From NCBI GenBank assembly GCA_033852135.1, contig JAWSVB010000007.1, positions 124,001-188,000 of the forward strand: a stretch of 64,000 bases of DNA, given 5' to 3'. The first letter of the stretch is position 1, and each line of letters begins with the position of its first letter. Below are positions 36,954 to 47,513 of the stretch, piece by piece. The stretch is from QZLE01 sp033852135 (GTDB lineage Bacteria > Pseudomonadota > Gammaproteobacteria > QZLD01). The notes below the pieces were generated by a model. The model made no database searches and was not told where the DNA came from. It was given only the letters and a program-made list of their open reading frames with translations. The translations under genes and the position numbers were made by a program.

Positions 36954-37313
36954 ATTTCAAACAACTTTATATAATTTCAGGTGGATAAATCTAAACTATG
37001 AGTTGATTCAACGATAGCAAAAAAACTAGCGCCAAGGATAGCTATCTAGGCTTAATAAATAACGATTAGCACCAAAAAAGTAACATTCACTCTGTGAGCT
37101 AGATAATTATAACCAAATAAACAATAACAACATTAGGTCTGCTTTAACATTTACCGTGTAAACCAATAATAATCGACTAAAATTAAAACGACGGATAAAC
37201 ATTATAAAAATTGGGGGCATCCTTCACAATTATCACCCCTTTTAATCGAAGCATTTACCTTTTTAGGATAGAATGTCAAAACAAAAACTAACAAGTATAA
37301 ACCTATAAAAACA
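36954..37313. other. 360-base divergent intergenic region
   Basis: This AT-rich stretch lies between the cidA-like gene and the GGDEF/EAL gene, which diverge, so it must contain both promoters. A GGGG (37213-37216) and CCCC (37236-37239) pair could form a small stem. No reading frame of credible length and no repeat shared with the rest of the window were seen. The GGDEF/EAL gene has no clear Shine-Dalgarno box. Confidence 0.7.
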
Positions 37314-40300
37314 ATGGAAATTAAATCGCGTCAGCTCTTACCAAAGTCATACCGTTCCCCTATATGGGCTGCTGTATTTGGCATCACTATTTCTATCCTT
37401 GGCTTTTTTATGGCTCAAGGCTGGAAACAAGGCTTTGCCGACAGTAGCTTTCAAGATGCTGCTAAACATTACGCTCAAAGCATTCAGAAGGAGATCGACT
37501 CCCATATTGAGCAAATTTATGACGTGGCAAACCTATATGAAGCATCAGACCTTGTCAGAAGAAGGGATTTTAATAGTTTTGTCGGTAGAGGGTTGAGAAC
37601 CAATACTGGAACCGTAAATATTCAATGGCTACCACATGTCCCTTTTCCACTTTATAGAAACTTTGAAACTGAAACCCGACATTTTGAATTCCCTAGCTTT
37701 CGTATCACTGAAGTTGATAAAGAGGGGAATCTAATCCCTGTTCTTAAAAGGGCCAATTACTTTCCAATTTATTATACAGAGTCATATATAGATGATTTTA
37801 ATAATATAATTGGACTTGACCCAACAACGGACCACATAATTGAACGTATAAAATTACAACGTTATGACCGTAAACAAAACTTAATTACCCAGATATATAA
37901 GAAAAATAGCTCCATGCCTATTGGGTTTGTTGAAGCATACCTTCCTGTATATCGAAGCTCCAATGATACTAGTGCAACAGACAAAAAACTGCTTGGTTTA
38001 ATCAGGGCAACATTTGATATAAGAACTATTCTGGCAAACACAGCTAACTTAGTTGGAAAAAGAACCGAGCATATAAATTCATTTATTTTTGATAATCCAA
38101 CAGATGAAAAAGGGTTTGCAACACTTTCATCTGAAGCAGAAGAGAATATAACTTATGACCGCCTAACCAAAAGCAAGCATTCATTCTTCCTCGTCAAATT
38201 TGGTGACCGTAAATGGAGCATGGTTTTAACCCCACGCAACATGTCTTACTTTTCTAAGCGTGGAGAATATATCCCCTACATAATTCTCTTTATCGGAGTA
38301 ACTATCACCCTACTTCTCACCCTTTACTTGCTATTTGTCATGAGAAAGCAAGATATTGAATTCAGCAAATCTACAGAAAAATCATTATCCATTGATATTG
38401 ACTCTGATATAGAAGATGAAATTCAAGAAGAGGGGATGTGGGCCATCGACAAATCAGGCATCACCACATTTGCTAACTCTTACATGGTTGAGCTGCTTGA
38501 ATACTCTGGTGTTGATGAATTAACTAACAACTACATATATTCATTGATGGACCGAGCAAGTAAACGAAAATGCATCGAAGCAATTAAAAAGCAGAAGATG
38601 GGTGTGCACGAAGAGTTTAAAATAAACCTTGTCACAAAAAACCAAAAGAAAGTAGCGGTTCTAATCAACTTAACCCCATTCTTCGATGAACAGGGTCGCT
38701 ATGACGGGGCTTTAGCAAATATTGCTCGAATCGGTGGAAACGATACCCAAAGCAAAACTAGCTTTGACCAAGCCAAACTAAATGCAATAACCGAATTTGC
38801 CAACGAGATGACTGCCATATTAGATGAGAATGGAGCATTTCAATACATTAGTGCTTCTATCGAAAAAGTAGCTGGTTATGCTTCAGCAGAAATTGTTGGT
38901 AAAAACTCATTTGATTTTGTCCACCCAGAAGATGCTGAAGAGATAGTAAAAATCACTCAGGGACTTTCAAAGTCAACCGGAACTCAAGTATCACTACCTG
39001 AATTCAGGTTGATACACAAAGATGGAACAACCCTGTTTTTTGAGGGTACTGCAACAAATATGACAGATATCCCTGGGGTTCAAGGGATAGTTATAAATGC
39101 AAAGGATGTAACAGAAAAGCACCAATTTAAAATTCTAAACGAAGCTCACAACAAAGCGATGGAAGCTATATCAGAAGATGTAGCTCTGCAAGATGTACTG
39201 GCAATTATCACCAAAGCTGTTGAGGGAATCATAACCAAATCTTATGCGGCAGTATTTACCTATGATGCAGCCCAAAACAGCGTTTCTTTATCAACTGCTC
39301 CAAACCTCAGTTCCTCATTTTGTAGGGCTATGCAGTCACTTAAAATCAACGACCATCATGGCTGCACAACAACAGCTATGTATGAAGACGCTGTAAATAT
39401 AACTGCTGACATATTGACTCACCCTCACCACTTAAGCTGGAGAGAGATCCTATCCAAAGCTGAGCTGCGCTCATGTTGGTCATACCCGGTAAAATCTACC
39501 AAAGGGGATAAGCTTGGAGCGTTTACCTGCTATTTCCGCACCCCACGAACTCCAGAAAAGTTTGACCTGGATATATTACAGCTGGCAGCAAACTACACCG
39601 GGCAGATACTAGAAAGAAAACAATCAGAAGAGGCCCTTAGAGACTCTGAGATTAAATGGCGTTCACTAATTGCCCATATGCCAGATTATGTTGCTCTTCT
39701 CGATTTAAAGGGTCACATTATCTTTGCTAACCGCGTTGGTCATGGCTTTGCTTTAGAGCAAGTTATTGGCACCAACCTACTTGAATATATCGATGCAGAC
39801 CATAGAGACGGCTTCCGTGAAACTATGGAAAAAGTGCTTGAAACAGGCAAACCGCAAACCTTTATTCTCCCGTTACCTACTCCACGTGGAAATTTATGGT
39901 GGTCGAATAGAATTGGATTAATGAAAAAAGCTGGTGAGCCAATTGGCTTTGTAACCATCGGCACCGACATTACCGACACCAAACAAAACGAACAATCATT
40001 ACTAAAGCTATCCAGTGCAGTTGACCAAAGTGCCAGCTCGGTAATGATAACTAACACCAAAGATATTATTGAATATGTAAACAATCGCTTTACCGAAATA
40101 ACAGGTTACTCTAATGAAGAAGTAATTGGTAAAACAACCGATATATTCAAATCAGGTTCAACCAGCCCTGCTGAAGAGTTCCAGCTACAAGACTTAATAA
40201 AATCAGGTAAATCGTGGCATGGCGAAATTGAAAGTACTCGAAAAAATGGAGAGAAGTATTGGGAGCTAGTTTCAGTCTCACCAATACGCGATGACTCCGG

Positions 40301-41669
40301 AGAGCTAACCCACTTTGTTACTGTTAGCGAAGACCTGACTGAACTTAAAAACACCCAAGTAGAGATCGAGAGATTAGCTTACTACGACACCCTAACAGGG
40401 TTGGAAAACCGCAAACTGTTCCGCGAACGCCTAGAGCAAACAATTGAAAAATGTAAGCAGGGCGAACATAACATAGCAATTTTATATTTGGATTTAGACC
40501 AGTTTAAGCGTATCAACGATACATTAGGGCATGATGCTGGTGACTCCCTGCTCAAATCAGCAGCAAAATTACTACGCAGTACCGTTTCTCCAGATGATTT
40601 TGTGGCAAGATTTGGTGGTGATGAATTTGCAGTATTACTTACCAACATACCTAACACAGCTGCTGCCGACCAAATGGCGCGTAAAATTATTGAAGCGTTT
40701 AGTAAACCATTCAAAATTGCCGACCAAGAGATAATCACCACTACCAGTATTGGCATCACCGTAGCTCCTGCAGATACATTAGATCCAACCACCCTGATTA
40801 AAAATGCAGATTTGGCCATGTATCGCGCCAAAGAGCTTGGCCGTAACAACTACCAATTTTTCACTAGCGAGATGAATGTCGAAGCTCTAGGCAGACTGTT
40901 CTTAGAGAACGAGCTAAGACAAGCGATAGAAAAAAACCAGTTTATAATGCACTACCAACCCATTGTAAACATGAACACCCAAACCATCGCCGGCTTTGAA
41001 GCATTAGTGCGCTGGAAGCATAAAACCAGAGGGATGATATCCCCAGACCAATTCATTTATGTCGCAGAAGAGACTGGACTAATCGTACCTCTGGGCGAAT
41101 TAATTATAAATATGGCGTGCAAGAGGATAAACAAAATTCACGAACAAGGTATCGCAAAGCCAAAAGTTGCGGTTAACCTATCTGTGCGCCAATTCCAAGA
41201 TCCAAACCTACCTAAAATCATCGAAACAGCACTAAAGGAATCTGGATTACCAGCTAAGTTTTTACAGCTTGAGATTACCGAGAGTATGCTTCTAACCGAT
41301 ATCGATGAAACCATCGCCCTACTTCACACCCTTAAAGAGTTTGGAGTTTCCATCTCGATTGATGATTTTGGCACCGGCTACTCATCCCTTAGCTACCTAA
41401 AACGTCTTCCTATCGACGTGATAAAAGTAGATAAATCTTTTGTACACGACATTCCAGAAGACAGCAACGACATGGCTATCACCGCTGCGGTTATCGCGAT
41501 GGCGCATAAACTTCAACTGCAAGTTGTAGCTGAAGGGGTAGAAACACACGAGCAACTTAACTTCCTCAAGAGTAATAATTGCGATTTTATTCAAGGATTT
41601 TTATACAGCAGACCAGTTGCTGAGGATAGCCTGAACGAACTGATTAAAAATGGCGTTAAACCAGCCTAA
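37314..41669 (+). CDS. Membrane c-di-GMP protein: CHASE-PAS-PAS-GAF-PAS-PAS-GGDEF-EAL
   Basis: This 1451-residue sensor is anchored by membrane helices at about 17-36 and 318-343 with a periplasmic CHASE domain between them. Cytoplasmic PAS domains follow at about 374 and 495, a GAF domain at about 615-775, and two further PAS domains from about 779 and 899. The GGDEF domain has an intact RFGGDEF site at about 1100, but the inhibitory I-site is SPDD instead of RxxD. The EAL domain is complete by motif: GFEALVRWKH, NLSVRQF, ITES, IDDFGTGYSSL and VAEGVET. Both synthesis and breakdown of c-di-GMP are therefore possible, probably without product inhibition of the cyclase. The last 20 bases overlap the next gene. 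Confidence 0.93.
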   Translation: MEIKSRQLLPKSYRSPIWAAVFGITISILGFFMAQGWKQGFADSSFQDAAKHYAQSIQKEIDSHIEQIYDVANLYEASDLVRRRDFNSFVGRGLRTNTGTVNIQWLPHVPFPLYRNFETETRHFEFPSFRITEVDKEGNLIPVLKRANYFPIYYTESYIDDFNNIIGLDPTTDHIIERIKLQRYDRKQNLITQIYKKNSSMPIGFVEAYLPVYRSSNDTSATDKKLLGLIRATFDIRTILANTANLVGKRTEHINSFIFDNPTDEKGFATLSSEAEENITYDRLTKSKHSFFLVKFGDRKWSMVLTPRNMSYFSKRGEYIPYIILFIGVTITLLLTLYLLFVMRKQDIEFSKSTEKSLSIDIDSDIEDEIQEEGMWAIDKSGITTFANSYMVELLEYSGVDELTNNYIYSLMDRASKRKCIEAIKKQKMGVHEEFKINLVTKNQKKVAVLINLTPFFDEQGRYDGALANIARIGGNDTQSKTSFDQAKLNAITEFANEMTAILDENGAFQYISASIEKVAGYASAEIVGKNSFDFVHPEDAEEIVKITQGLSKSTGTQVSLPEFRLIHKDGTTLFFEGTATNMTDIPGVQGIVINAKDVTEKHQFKILNEAHNKAMEAISEDVALQDVLAIITKAVEGIITKSYAAVFTYDAAQNSVSLSTAPNLSSSFCRAMQSLKINDHHGCTTTAMYEDAVNITADILTHPHHLSWREILSKAELRSCWSYPVKSTKGDKLGAFTCYFRTPRTPEKFDLDILQLAANYTGQILERKQSEEALRDSEIKWRSLIAHMPDYVALLDLKGHIIFANRVGHGFALEQVIGTNLLEYIDADHRDGFRETMEKVLETGKPQTFILPLPTPRGNLWWSNRIGLMKKAGEPIGFVTIGTDITDTKQNEQSLLKLSSAVDQSASSVMITNTKDIIEYVNNRFTEITGYSNEEVIGKTTDIFKSGSTSPAEEFQLQDLIKSGKSWHGEIESTRKNGEKYWELVSVSPIRDDSGELTHFVTVSEDLTELKNTQVEIERLAYYDTLTGLENRKLFRERLEQTIEKCKQGEHNIAILYLDLDQFKRINDTLGHDAGDSLLKSAAKLLRSTVSPDDFVARFGGDEFAVLLTNIPNTAAADQMARKIIEAFSKPFKIADQEIITTTSIGITVAPADTLDPTTLIKNADLAMYRAKELGRNNYQFFTSEMNVEALGRLFLENELRQAIEKNQFIMHYQPIVNMNTQTIAGFEALVRWKHKTRGMISPDQFIYVAEETGLIVPLGELIINMACKRINKIHEQGIAKPKVAVNLSVRQFQDPNLPKIIETALKESGLPAKFLQLEITESMLLTDIDETIALLHTLKEFGVSISIDDFGTGYSSLSYLKRLPIDVIKVDKSFVHDIPEDSNDMAITAAVIAMAHKLQLQVVAEGVETHEQLNFLKSNNCDFIQGFLYSRPVAEDSLNELIKNGVKPA

Positions 41670-42372
41670 ATATCAAGCTATTAACCTTGAAGGCAATAGC
41701 AGAAAAAATAATCTACACCAAAAACTACTGCGCCTAAGTAGCGCAGTTTTTTTATTCGCATTAATAGCTATTATCAAACTTGCAGATATTGATATCACCA
41801 ACAAAGAGCAAGTAAGGTCTTTGATAGCAAGTTATGGAGCCCTTGCCCCACTTATATACATATCACTCCACGCAATTGCCCCAGTAATATTTCTTCCCGC
41901 CCTGCCCCTTACCCTTCTCGCTGGTGTTTTATTTGGTACCTGGTTAGGAATTGCATATGCTGCCATTGGGCTCACCCTTGGCGCAGCACTATCTTTTCTC
42001 CTATCGCGTTATCTGCTCAATGACTGGCTAAGTAACAGAATCAAAAATAAACATTGGGAAAAGATAAACCAGCGCATTGCCAACCAAGGGTGGAAAGCGG
42101 TTGTAATCTGCCGAATATTTTTATTACTGCCGTCAATAATTCTTAACTATGCATTTGGCTTAACCGCAATCAGCTTTAAGCAATACATAATCTCCACCTT
42201 CTTTTGTATGCTAATTATTGCCACTGCATTCACCCCCGTTGCCAGCTCAATTTTTGACCTATGGGCAGGAGAGATAACAACCGAGCTAGTAGGTGGAATT
42301 CTAGTGCTATTGTCCATTACAGCGGTGATTATCATCGCAAGGTGGAAAGTATCAGGAAAGAAATCAAGCTAA
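41650..42372 (+). CDS. TVP38/TMEM64 family (DedA-like VTT domain) membrane protein
   Basis: This 240-residue inner-membrane protein has about six hydrophobic segments. The SNARE-associated/VTT core is visible in FLPALPLTLLAGVLFGTWLG and ICRIFLLLPSIILNYAFGLT. Related DedA and DUF368 proteins move undecaprenyl phosphate or other lipids across the membrane; TVP38 proteins themselves are less defined. Its start lies 20 bases inside the end of the GGDEF/EAL gene, in another frame, suggesting coupled translation. Confidence 0.87.
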   Translation: MALNQPKYQAINLEGNSRKNNLHQKLLRLSSAVFLFALIAIIKLADIDITNKEQVRSLIASYGALAPLIYISLHAIAPVIFLPALPLTLLAGVLFGTWLGIAYAAIGLTLGAALSFLLSRYLLNDWLSNRIKNKHWEKINQRIANQGWKAVVICRIFLLLPSIILNYAFGLTAISFKQYIISTFFCMLIIATAFTPVASSIFDLWAGEITTELVGGILVLLSITAVIIIARWKVSGKKSS

Positions 42373-42458
42373 AGAGATCGCCGCGACCAAAATCCCCCTT
42401 GAAATCAAACCCAAAATAGCTTTATATACCCCATTCACTCTAACCATGCGCAAATCAG

Positions 42459-45400
42459 ATGTCTGACCAATACCAATCTTTATTTACCCCAGTTTCGCCA
42501 CAAACCAATGAAAAGAGTTACTCTGCCCACAGACTCTATGGTTGCAGCCCTGCTCTATTAATCAGCGAATTACGCCAGCAAAATAATAAAGAGTTGTTAT
42601 TAATAATAACCCCAGATACATCTGCGGCGTATAAGCTAAAAACGCAGCTAGAGTTCTTCTCCAGCAACAAACACAGCGCTGACATATTCCCCGATTGGGA
42701 GACATTGCCATACGATAAATTCTCCCCACACCAAGACATCATCTCGCAAAGATTAGCCACACTGTATCGCTTAAAAAACAGCTCCGGCGCCACGATAATC
42801 ATCCCCGCTCCAACGCTGATACAAAAACTACCACCACTTGATTATGTGAGCAGCAATAGTCTACTGGTAAAGATAGATGACCAAATTAATATCAACGTAC
42901 TGCGTGGCAATTTAGAAAACAGTGGCTACATCTGTGTACCAGAAGTGGTGGAGCATGGTGAGTTTGCGGTACGTGGATCTATTATCGATATCTTCCCAAT
43001 GGGGAGTCACCTCCCGTTTAGAATCGATCTATTCGACGATGAGGTTGAATCGATTCGTACCTTCGACCCAGAAACACAACTCACAATAGAAAAAGTCGAT
43101 GAGATAAGCCTGCTACCCGGACGTGAGTTCCCATTCAATGAGGAGGCGATTAAAAAATTCCGTCAGGAGTTCCGAGTCCGTTTTGAAGGTGACCCACAAC
43201 GCAGCAATATCTATCGCGATATAAGCAATGGCTTAGCACCCAATGGCATTGAATACTACATGCCACTATTTCATGAAAATGTCGCAACTATATTTGATTA
43301 CCTGCCTCAAGAGACATCGGTAATATCTTTCGCCGACACCCCAGATGCAATAGACCATTACTGGGAGCAGATAACCCATCGCCATGAACAGCTAAGGCAT
43401 GACATAGAATCACCAATTCTGTCACCGGAAGAGCTTTTTATATCCCATAACGAGATAAAACTAAGCCTGCGTAATCTGCCCACTCTAGTTATAAATAGTT
43501 TTGAGAATGATAAGCCAAGCAATAGCTCGAGTAACTATGCGACCACTGCGCCACCAGCACTAAAAATACAAGCCAGGTTAGAAAAACCAACCGCACAGCT
43601 GCAAAGTTTTATCGACAGTTTCAACGGCAAAATACTCATCTGTGCTGAAACCATAGGGCGTAGAGAATCGCTGCTTGAGCTTCTCAAAGGCAACAAGATC
43701 TATCCGAAAAAAACTGATAACTGGGAAGCCTTCTTAAAACACGATAAAAAACTCGCGATTACAGTTGGAGATATTGACGAAGGGTTTATCCACCACACCC
43801 CCAATATCGCCTTAGTAGCAGAATCACAACTACTGGCAGAGCGTGCAGCACAAAAGCGCAGGCGCAAACAAACCTATCGTGATAATGAATCCAGAATAAA
43901 TAACCTCACCGACCTCACACCTGGAACACCAGTTGTGCATATTGACCATGGTGTTGGTAGATACCTTGGGCTACAAACTCTCGAAGTGAGCGGCACCACC
44001 ACAGAGTTTTTAACTCTGGAATATGCCAACCAAGACAAGCTATATGTACCAGTATCATCCCTGCACCTGATTAGCCGCTATAACGGCTCGGTAGAAGAGA
44101 GAGCCCCACTACACCGTTTAGGAACAGACCAGTGGGACAAAGCCAAAAAACGTGCCGTTGAAAGAATCCGTGATGTAGCCGCCGAACTACTGGAAGTGTA
44201 TGCCAAACGTGCCACCAAAAAAGGGCACTCATACTCATTTGAGACCATGGAATACTCACTGTTTGCCGAGTCATTTCCATTTGAAGAAACACCAGACCAA
44301 GAAGTTGCAATTGATGCAGTGCTAACCGACATGCAAGCAGGTACACCGATGGATAGAGTGGTGTGCGGCGACGTAGGGTTTGGTAAAACCGAAGTTGCGA
44401 TGCGCGCAGCATTTATCGGCGTACAAAACAGCCGTCAGGTAGCCCTACTGGTTCCAACCACCCTCCTCGCCCAGCAGCACTACCAAAACTTTTGCGATAG
44501 ATTTGCCGACTGGCCGGTGAAGATAGAATCTATCTCCCGCTTTAGCACCAAGAAGCAACAAGACAGCATCCTCGCGGAGTTAGAAAACGGAAAAGTAGAT
44601 ATAGTTATTGGCACTCATAAGCTGATTCAAGACAGCATTAAGTTTAAAAATCTAGGGCTAGTAATCATCGATGAGGAGCACCGCTTCGGAGTCAGACAAA
44701 AAGAACAGTTCAAAAAACTGCGTAGCGAAGTTGATATCCTCACCCTAACCGCCACACCAATTCCAAGAACCCTGAATATGGCGATGTCAGGACTGCGCGA
44801 TCTATCGATAATCGCGACCCCTCCGGCAAAAAGGATGGCAGTAAAAACCTTCGTATCGGAATGGAATAACGCGCTGTTTCAAGAAGCCTGCCTACGTGAA
44901 TTAAAGCGTGGTGGCCAAGTTTACTTCCTCCATAACGATGTAAAAACCATGGAAAAGATCTCGCGTGACCTGCAGGATCTTATCCCCGAGGCAACCGTAC
45001 GTTACGCCCACGGGCAGATGCGTGAAAGCGAGCTAGAACAAGTTATGCTCGACTTCTACCACCAACGTTTCAACCTACTGGTTTGCACCACCATTATCGA
45101 AAGCGGCATCGATGTTCCAACTGCCAACACCATCATCATCAACCGTGCCGACAAACTTGGCCTGGCACAATTACACCAGCTGCGCGGCAGAGTTGGTCGC
45201 TCCCACCACCGCGCTTATGCCTACATGATAACCCCACCAAGAGGGGTTATGACCGGCGATGCGATTAAGCGTCTTGAAGCGATAGAGTCACTAGAAGACC
45301 TTGGTTCCGGCCTCATGTTAGCCAACCACGATCTAGAGATTCGTGGTGCTGGAGAACTACTTGGAGATGAACAAAGCGGACAGATTCAAGAGATAGGTTT

Positions 45401-45923
45401 CACCCTCTACACAGAGCTACTCCAACGCGCTATCGACGCGATGAAGTCAGGCAAGATTCCAGACCTTGATACATCCAAAGTATCGAGTACCGAGGTGGAT
45501 CTACGTGTACCAGCGATTATCCCCGAAGACTACATCCCAGATGTACATATGCGCCTAGTGCTCTATAAGCGCATCGCCAGCGTCAGCGACCCCGAGCAAA
45601 TCAAAGATCTACAGATAGAGATGATAGATAGATTTGGACTATTGCCAGACCACACCAAAAAACTATTCGAGCTAGCGCAGCTACGCTTAACTGCCGAAGA
45701 ACTAGGGATTGCAAAAATAGACTTTGGGCCAGCTGGTGGTATAGTTATCTTTGATAATGACACCGTAGTCGACCCGGTTAAAATCATAAAACTGATACAG
45801 TTCCAACCCGATAGATACAAGCTTGAAGGTGAGAACAAACTCAAAATTAAACGCGATCTAAAATGCAACGATGAGAGATACAAGGCAGTGCACGACCTAA
45901 TAAATGGATTAAAAAATGATTAA
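42459..45923 (+). CDS. mfd: Transcription-repair coupling factor Mfd
   Basis: Mfd removes RNA polymerase stalled at DNA lesions and recruits UvrA. At 1154 residues it is the usual length. The UvrB-like N-terminal module covers about 1-350. The RNA polymerase-interacting domain starts near 480 with DLTPGTPVVHIDHGVGRYLG. The RecG-like translocase has Walker A VCGDVGFGKTEVAMR and the DEEH box LVIIDEEHRFG, with motif VI in LHQLRGRVGRS. The TRCF C-terminal domain closes the protein. csiV overlaps the end by 8 bases. Confidence 0.97.
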   Translation: MSDQYQSLFTPVSPQTNEKSYSAHRLYGCSPALLISELRQQNNKELLLIITPDTSAAYKLKTQLEFFSSNKHSADIFPDWETLPYDKFSPHQDIISQRLATLYRLKNSSGATIIIPAPTLIQKLPPLDYVSSNSLLVKIDDQININVLRGNLENSGYICVPEVVEHGEFAVRGSIIDIFPMGSHLPFRIDLFDDEVESIRTFDPETQLTIEKVDEISLLPGREFPFNEEAIKKFRQEFRVRFEGDPQRSNIYRDISNGLAPNGIEYYMPLFHENVATIFDYLPQETSVISFADTPDAIDHYWEQITHRHEQLRHDIESPILSPEELFISHNEIKLSLRNLPTLVINSFENDKPSNSSSNYATTAPPALKIQARLEKPTAQLQSFIDSFNGKILICAETIGRRESLLELLKGNKIYPKKTDNWEAFLKHDKKLAITVGDIDEGFIHHTPNIALVAESQLLAERAAQKRRRKQTYRDNESRINNLTDLTPGTPVVHIDHGVGRYLGLQTLEVSGTTTEFLTLEYANQDKLYVPVSSLHLISRYNGSVEERAPLHRLGTDQWDKAKKRAVERIRDVAAELLEVYAKRATKKGHSYSFETMEYSLFAESFPFEETPDQEVAIDAVLTDMQAGTPMDRVVCGDVGFGKTEVAMRAAFIGVQNSRQVALLVPTTLLAQQHYQNFCDRFADWPVKIESISRFSTKKQQDSILAELENGKVDIVIGTHKLIQDSIKFKNLGLVIIDEEHRFGVRQKEQFKKLRSEVDILTLTATPIPRTLNMAMSGLRDLSIIATPPAKRMAVKTFVSEWNNALFQEACLRELKRGGQVYFLHNDVKTMEKISRDLQDLIPEATVRYAHGQMRESELEQVMLDFYHQRFNLLVCTTIIESGIDVPTANTIIINRADKLGLAQLHQLRGRVGRSHHRAYAYMITPPRGVMTGDAIKRLEAIESLEDLGSGLMLANHDLEIRGAGELLGDEQSGQIQEIGFTLYTELLQRAIDAMKSGKIPDLDTSKVSSTEVDLRVPAIIPEDYIPDVHMRLVLYKRIASVSDPEQIKDLQIEMIDRFGLLPDHTKKLFELAQLRLTAEELGIAKIDFGPAGGIVIFDNDTVVDPVKIIKLIQFQPDRYKLEGENKLKIKRDLKCNDERYKAVHDLINGLKND

Positions 45924-46842
45924 GAAAATAGCTGCAATACTAGCATTATTCATAAGTGCACAAATCATCGCCACCAACGTCTATGCTGACGAAAATATCC
46001 AATGGTATGAAGTAGAGATAATCTTCTTCCGCCAACTAAACAGCGAAGGGATAGATAGCGAAAACTGGTCCACAGAGATACTGCAACCAGACACCGCCGA
46101 ATGCATAGATATAACCACAGAAGATCTAGCAGAAACCACAGATGTAGAGCCTCTACCCTACTCAGCCATACCAAACTCAGAACTTAGATTAAAAGCCGAT
46201 GCCAGCGCCATAGCCAGATCGAAAAACCAAAGAGTATTAGCACATATGGGTTGGCGCCAACCAGGCTTTGGAAAAAACAAAGCAACACCAATCCGCATCG
46301 ATGCAGGGCCGCTACTGCTAGTAAAAAAACCACCGCTAGAAGAAGTTGATTCGCTGGACTTAGATCTAATTGAATCAAAAAAAATAGATATCTATGCAAC
46401 TACACCAAAAGCTAACACAGAAGCTGAAACCTCATCTACAGTACAAAAAGCCACGGTGTCTCCACTAAGTGCGCAAGATACTGTCACAGAGATCGAGATA
46501 ACAACAACCGAAGATGAAATAGCAGAATACGAACCAGTAGTAGCCACAGCAAAATTACACGGCTGTGTAAAAATCTACCGCGAACGTTATCTACACATCC
46601 TCACCGACATGGTTTATTACCACGAAGAGAACGAAGACCTCTATGCAGATAAAGATGAATCATACTCATTCGGGAAAAGCATCTACGCCAAATCAATACC
46701 GGTAATCTCACGCCGTAGAATGCGCAGCAAAGAGGTTCACTATCTGGATAATCCAGGGGTTGGAATTATCATACTAGTTACACCATATACCTATACTGTA
46801 GAAACTGAAGAAGAGTTAGAAGAGCAGGAACAGACAGAATAA
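45916..46842 (+). CDS. csiV: CsiV-family envelope protein
   Basis: This 308-residue exported protein has a signal peptide at about 1-24 (MIKKIAAILALFISAQIIAT). The mature start IQWYEVEIIFFRQLN is the hallmark of the CsiV family. In Pseudomonas, CsiV binds peptidoglycan and cooperates with LpoA-like activators for cell shape. The middle (about 140-220) is rich in Thr, Glu and Ala and is probably unstructured. The order mfd-csiV with an 8-base overlap is conserved in related gammaproteobacteria. No terminator with a U run follows; a perfect palindrome begins 15 bases after the stop. Confidence 0.88.
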   Translation: MIKKIAAILALFISAQIIATNVYADENIQWYEVEIIFFRQLNSEGIDSENWSTEILQPDTAECIDITTEDLAETTDVEPLPYSAIPNSELRLKADASAIARSKNQRVLAHMGWRQPGFGKNKATPIRIDAGPLLLVKKPPLEEVDSLDLDLIESKKIDIYATTPKANTEAETSSTVQKATVSPLSAQDTVTEIEITTTEDEIAEYEPVVATAKLHGCVKIYRERYLHILTDMVYYHEENEDLYADKDESYSFGKSIYAKSIPVISRRRMRSKEVHYLDNPGVGIIILVTPYTYTVETEEELEEQEQTE

Positions 46843-46856
46843 CATTCTGCCATTTT

Positions 46857-46897
46857 AGATTGTCCATTCGCGAATGGACAATCTGCACCTGTGATAC
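46857..46897. repeat. Palindromic intergenic repeat, copy 1
   Basis: AGATTGTCCATTCG (46857-46870) is followed directly by its exact reverse complement CGAATGGACAATCT (46871-46884), a 28-base perfect palindrome. The flank GCACCTGTGATAC (46885-46897) is shared with copy 2 at 48261-48301; over 41 bases the two copies match at 33 positions. A related smaller hairpin, TCCCT/AGGGA around GCGT, lies at 46962-46975. Confidence 0.9.
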
Positions 46898-46998
46898 TTT
46901 TGCCATTTTGCAAAAATAATATTTTATTATTTATCAAACAATTAAAGCATTCTACCAATTGTCCCTGCGTAGGGAAAATTCAAAAAATTAAGTTAAAT

Positions 46999-47388
46999 TT
47001 ACACATTTGTACTAAATCCTAATACAACATCACTACCAGCCTGCCCTCCGCGAATGCCCCAGTCATCCATCGGTACTTCATATAGAACAACTCTGGTATC
47101 TTCCTTGGATACACCAAATTTTGTCATACCATTACACAGCTGCTTATATAACTCCCTCTTCACCTCTAATGACCTCCCGGGAAACATCGAGATTTCAATC
47201 AAGACATAATTATCCGAACCATTTTTAGGGCAATAAAACGTGTTTTCATCATATTCAGTAATACGAATAAGGCGGTCATACTCAGGAATTTTTAAAACTT
47301 CAACCATAGTCTTGTGTACAAAATTAGCTAAGAGCTCTTTATCCAAAACTTCCCATTTTTTACTTAACTCAATTTTAGTAACTGGCAT
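46999..47388 (-). CDS. Tautomerase family protein
   Basis: This 129-residue protein starts at the ATG at 47388, with a GGGG box 5 bases upstream; it gives MPVTKIELSKK and thus the catalytic proline at residue 2. The frame runs 22 codons further up but those residues are not family-like. The C-terminal MDDWGIRGGQAGSDVVLGF matches the Tautomerase_2 group (MSAD/4-OT-like enzymes). The natural substrate is unknown. It lies beside a toxin-antitoxin pair and between two copies of a palindromic repeat. Confidence 0.85.
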   Translation of the reverse strand: MPVTKIELSKKWEVLDKELLANFVHKTMVEVLKIPEYDRLIRITEYDENTFYCPKNGSDNYVLIEISMFPGRSLEVKRELYKQLCNGMTKFGVSKEDTRVVLYEVPMDDWGIRGGQAGSDVVLGFSTNV

Positions 47389-47513
47389 GATTACCCCGAT
47401 AAATATTTCAATTAACAATACCTGTGAGTATCTCATAAATAACAAACCAAACAACTACCCAAAAGATGTCGAATTTTTATTTACAGCGGTTAGAGTGTTG
47501 TGATTAATTGAGT

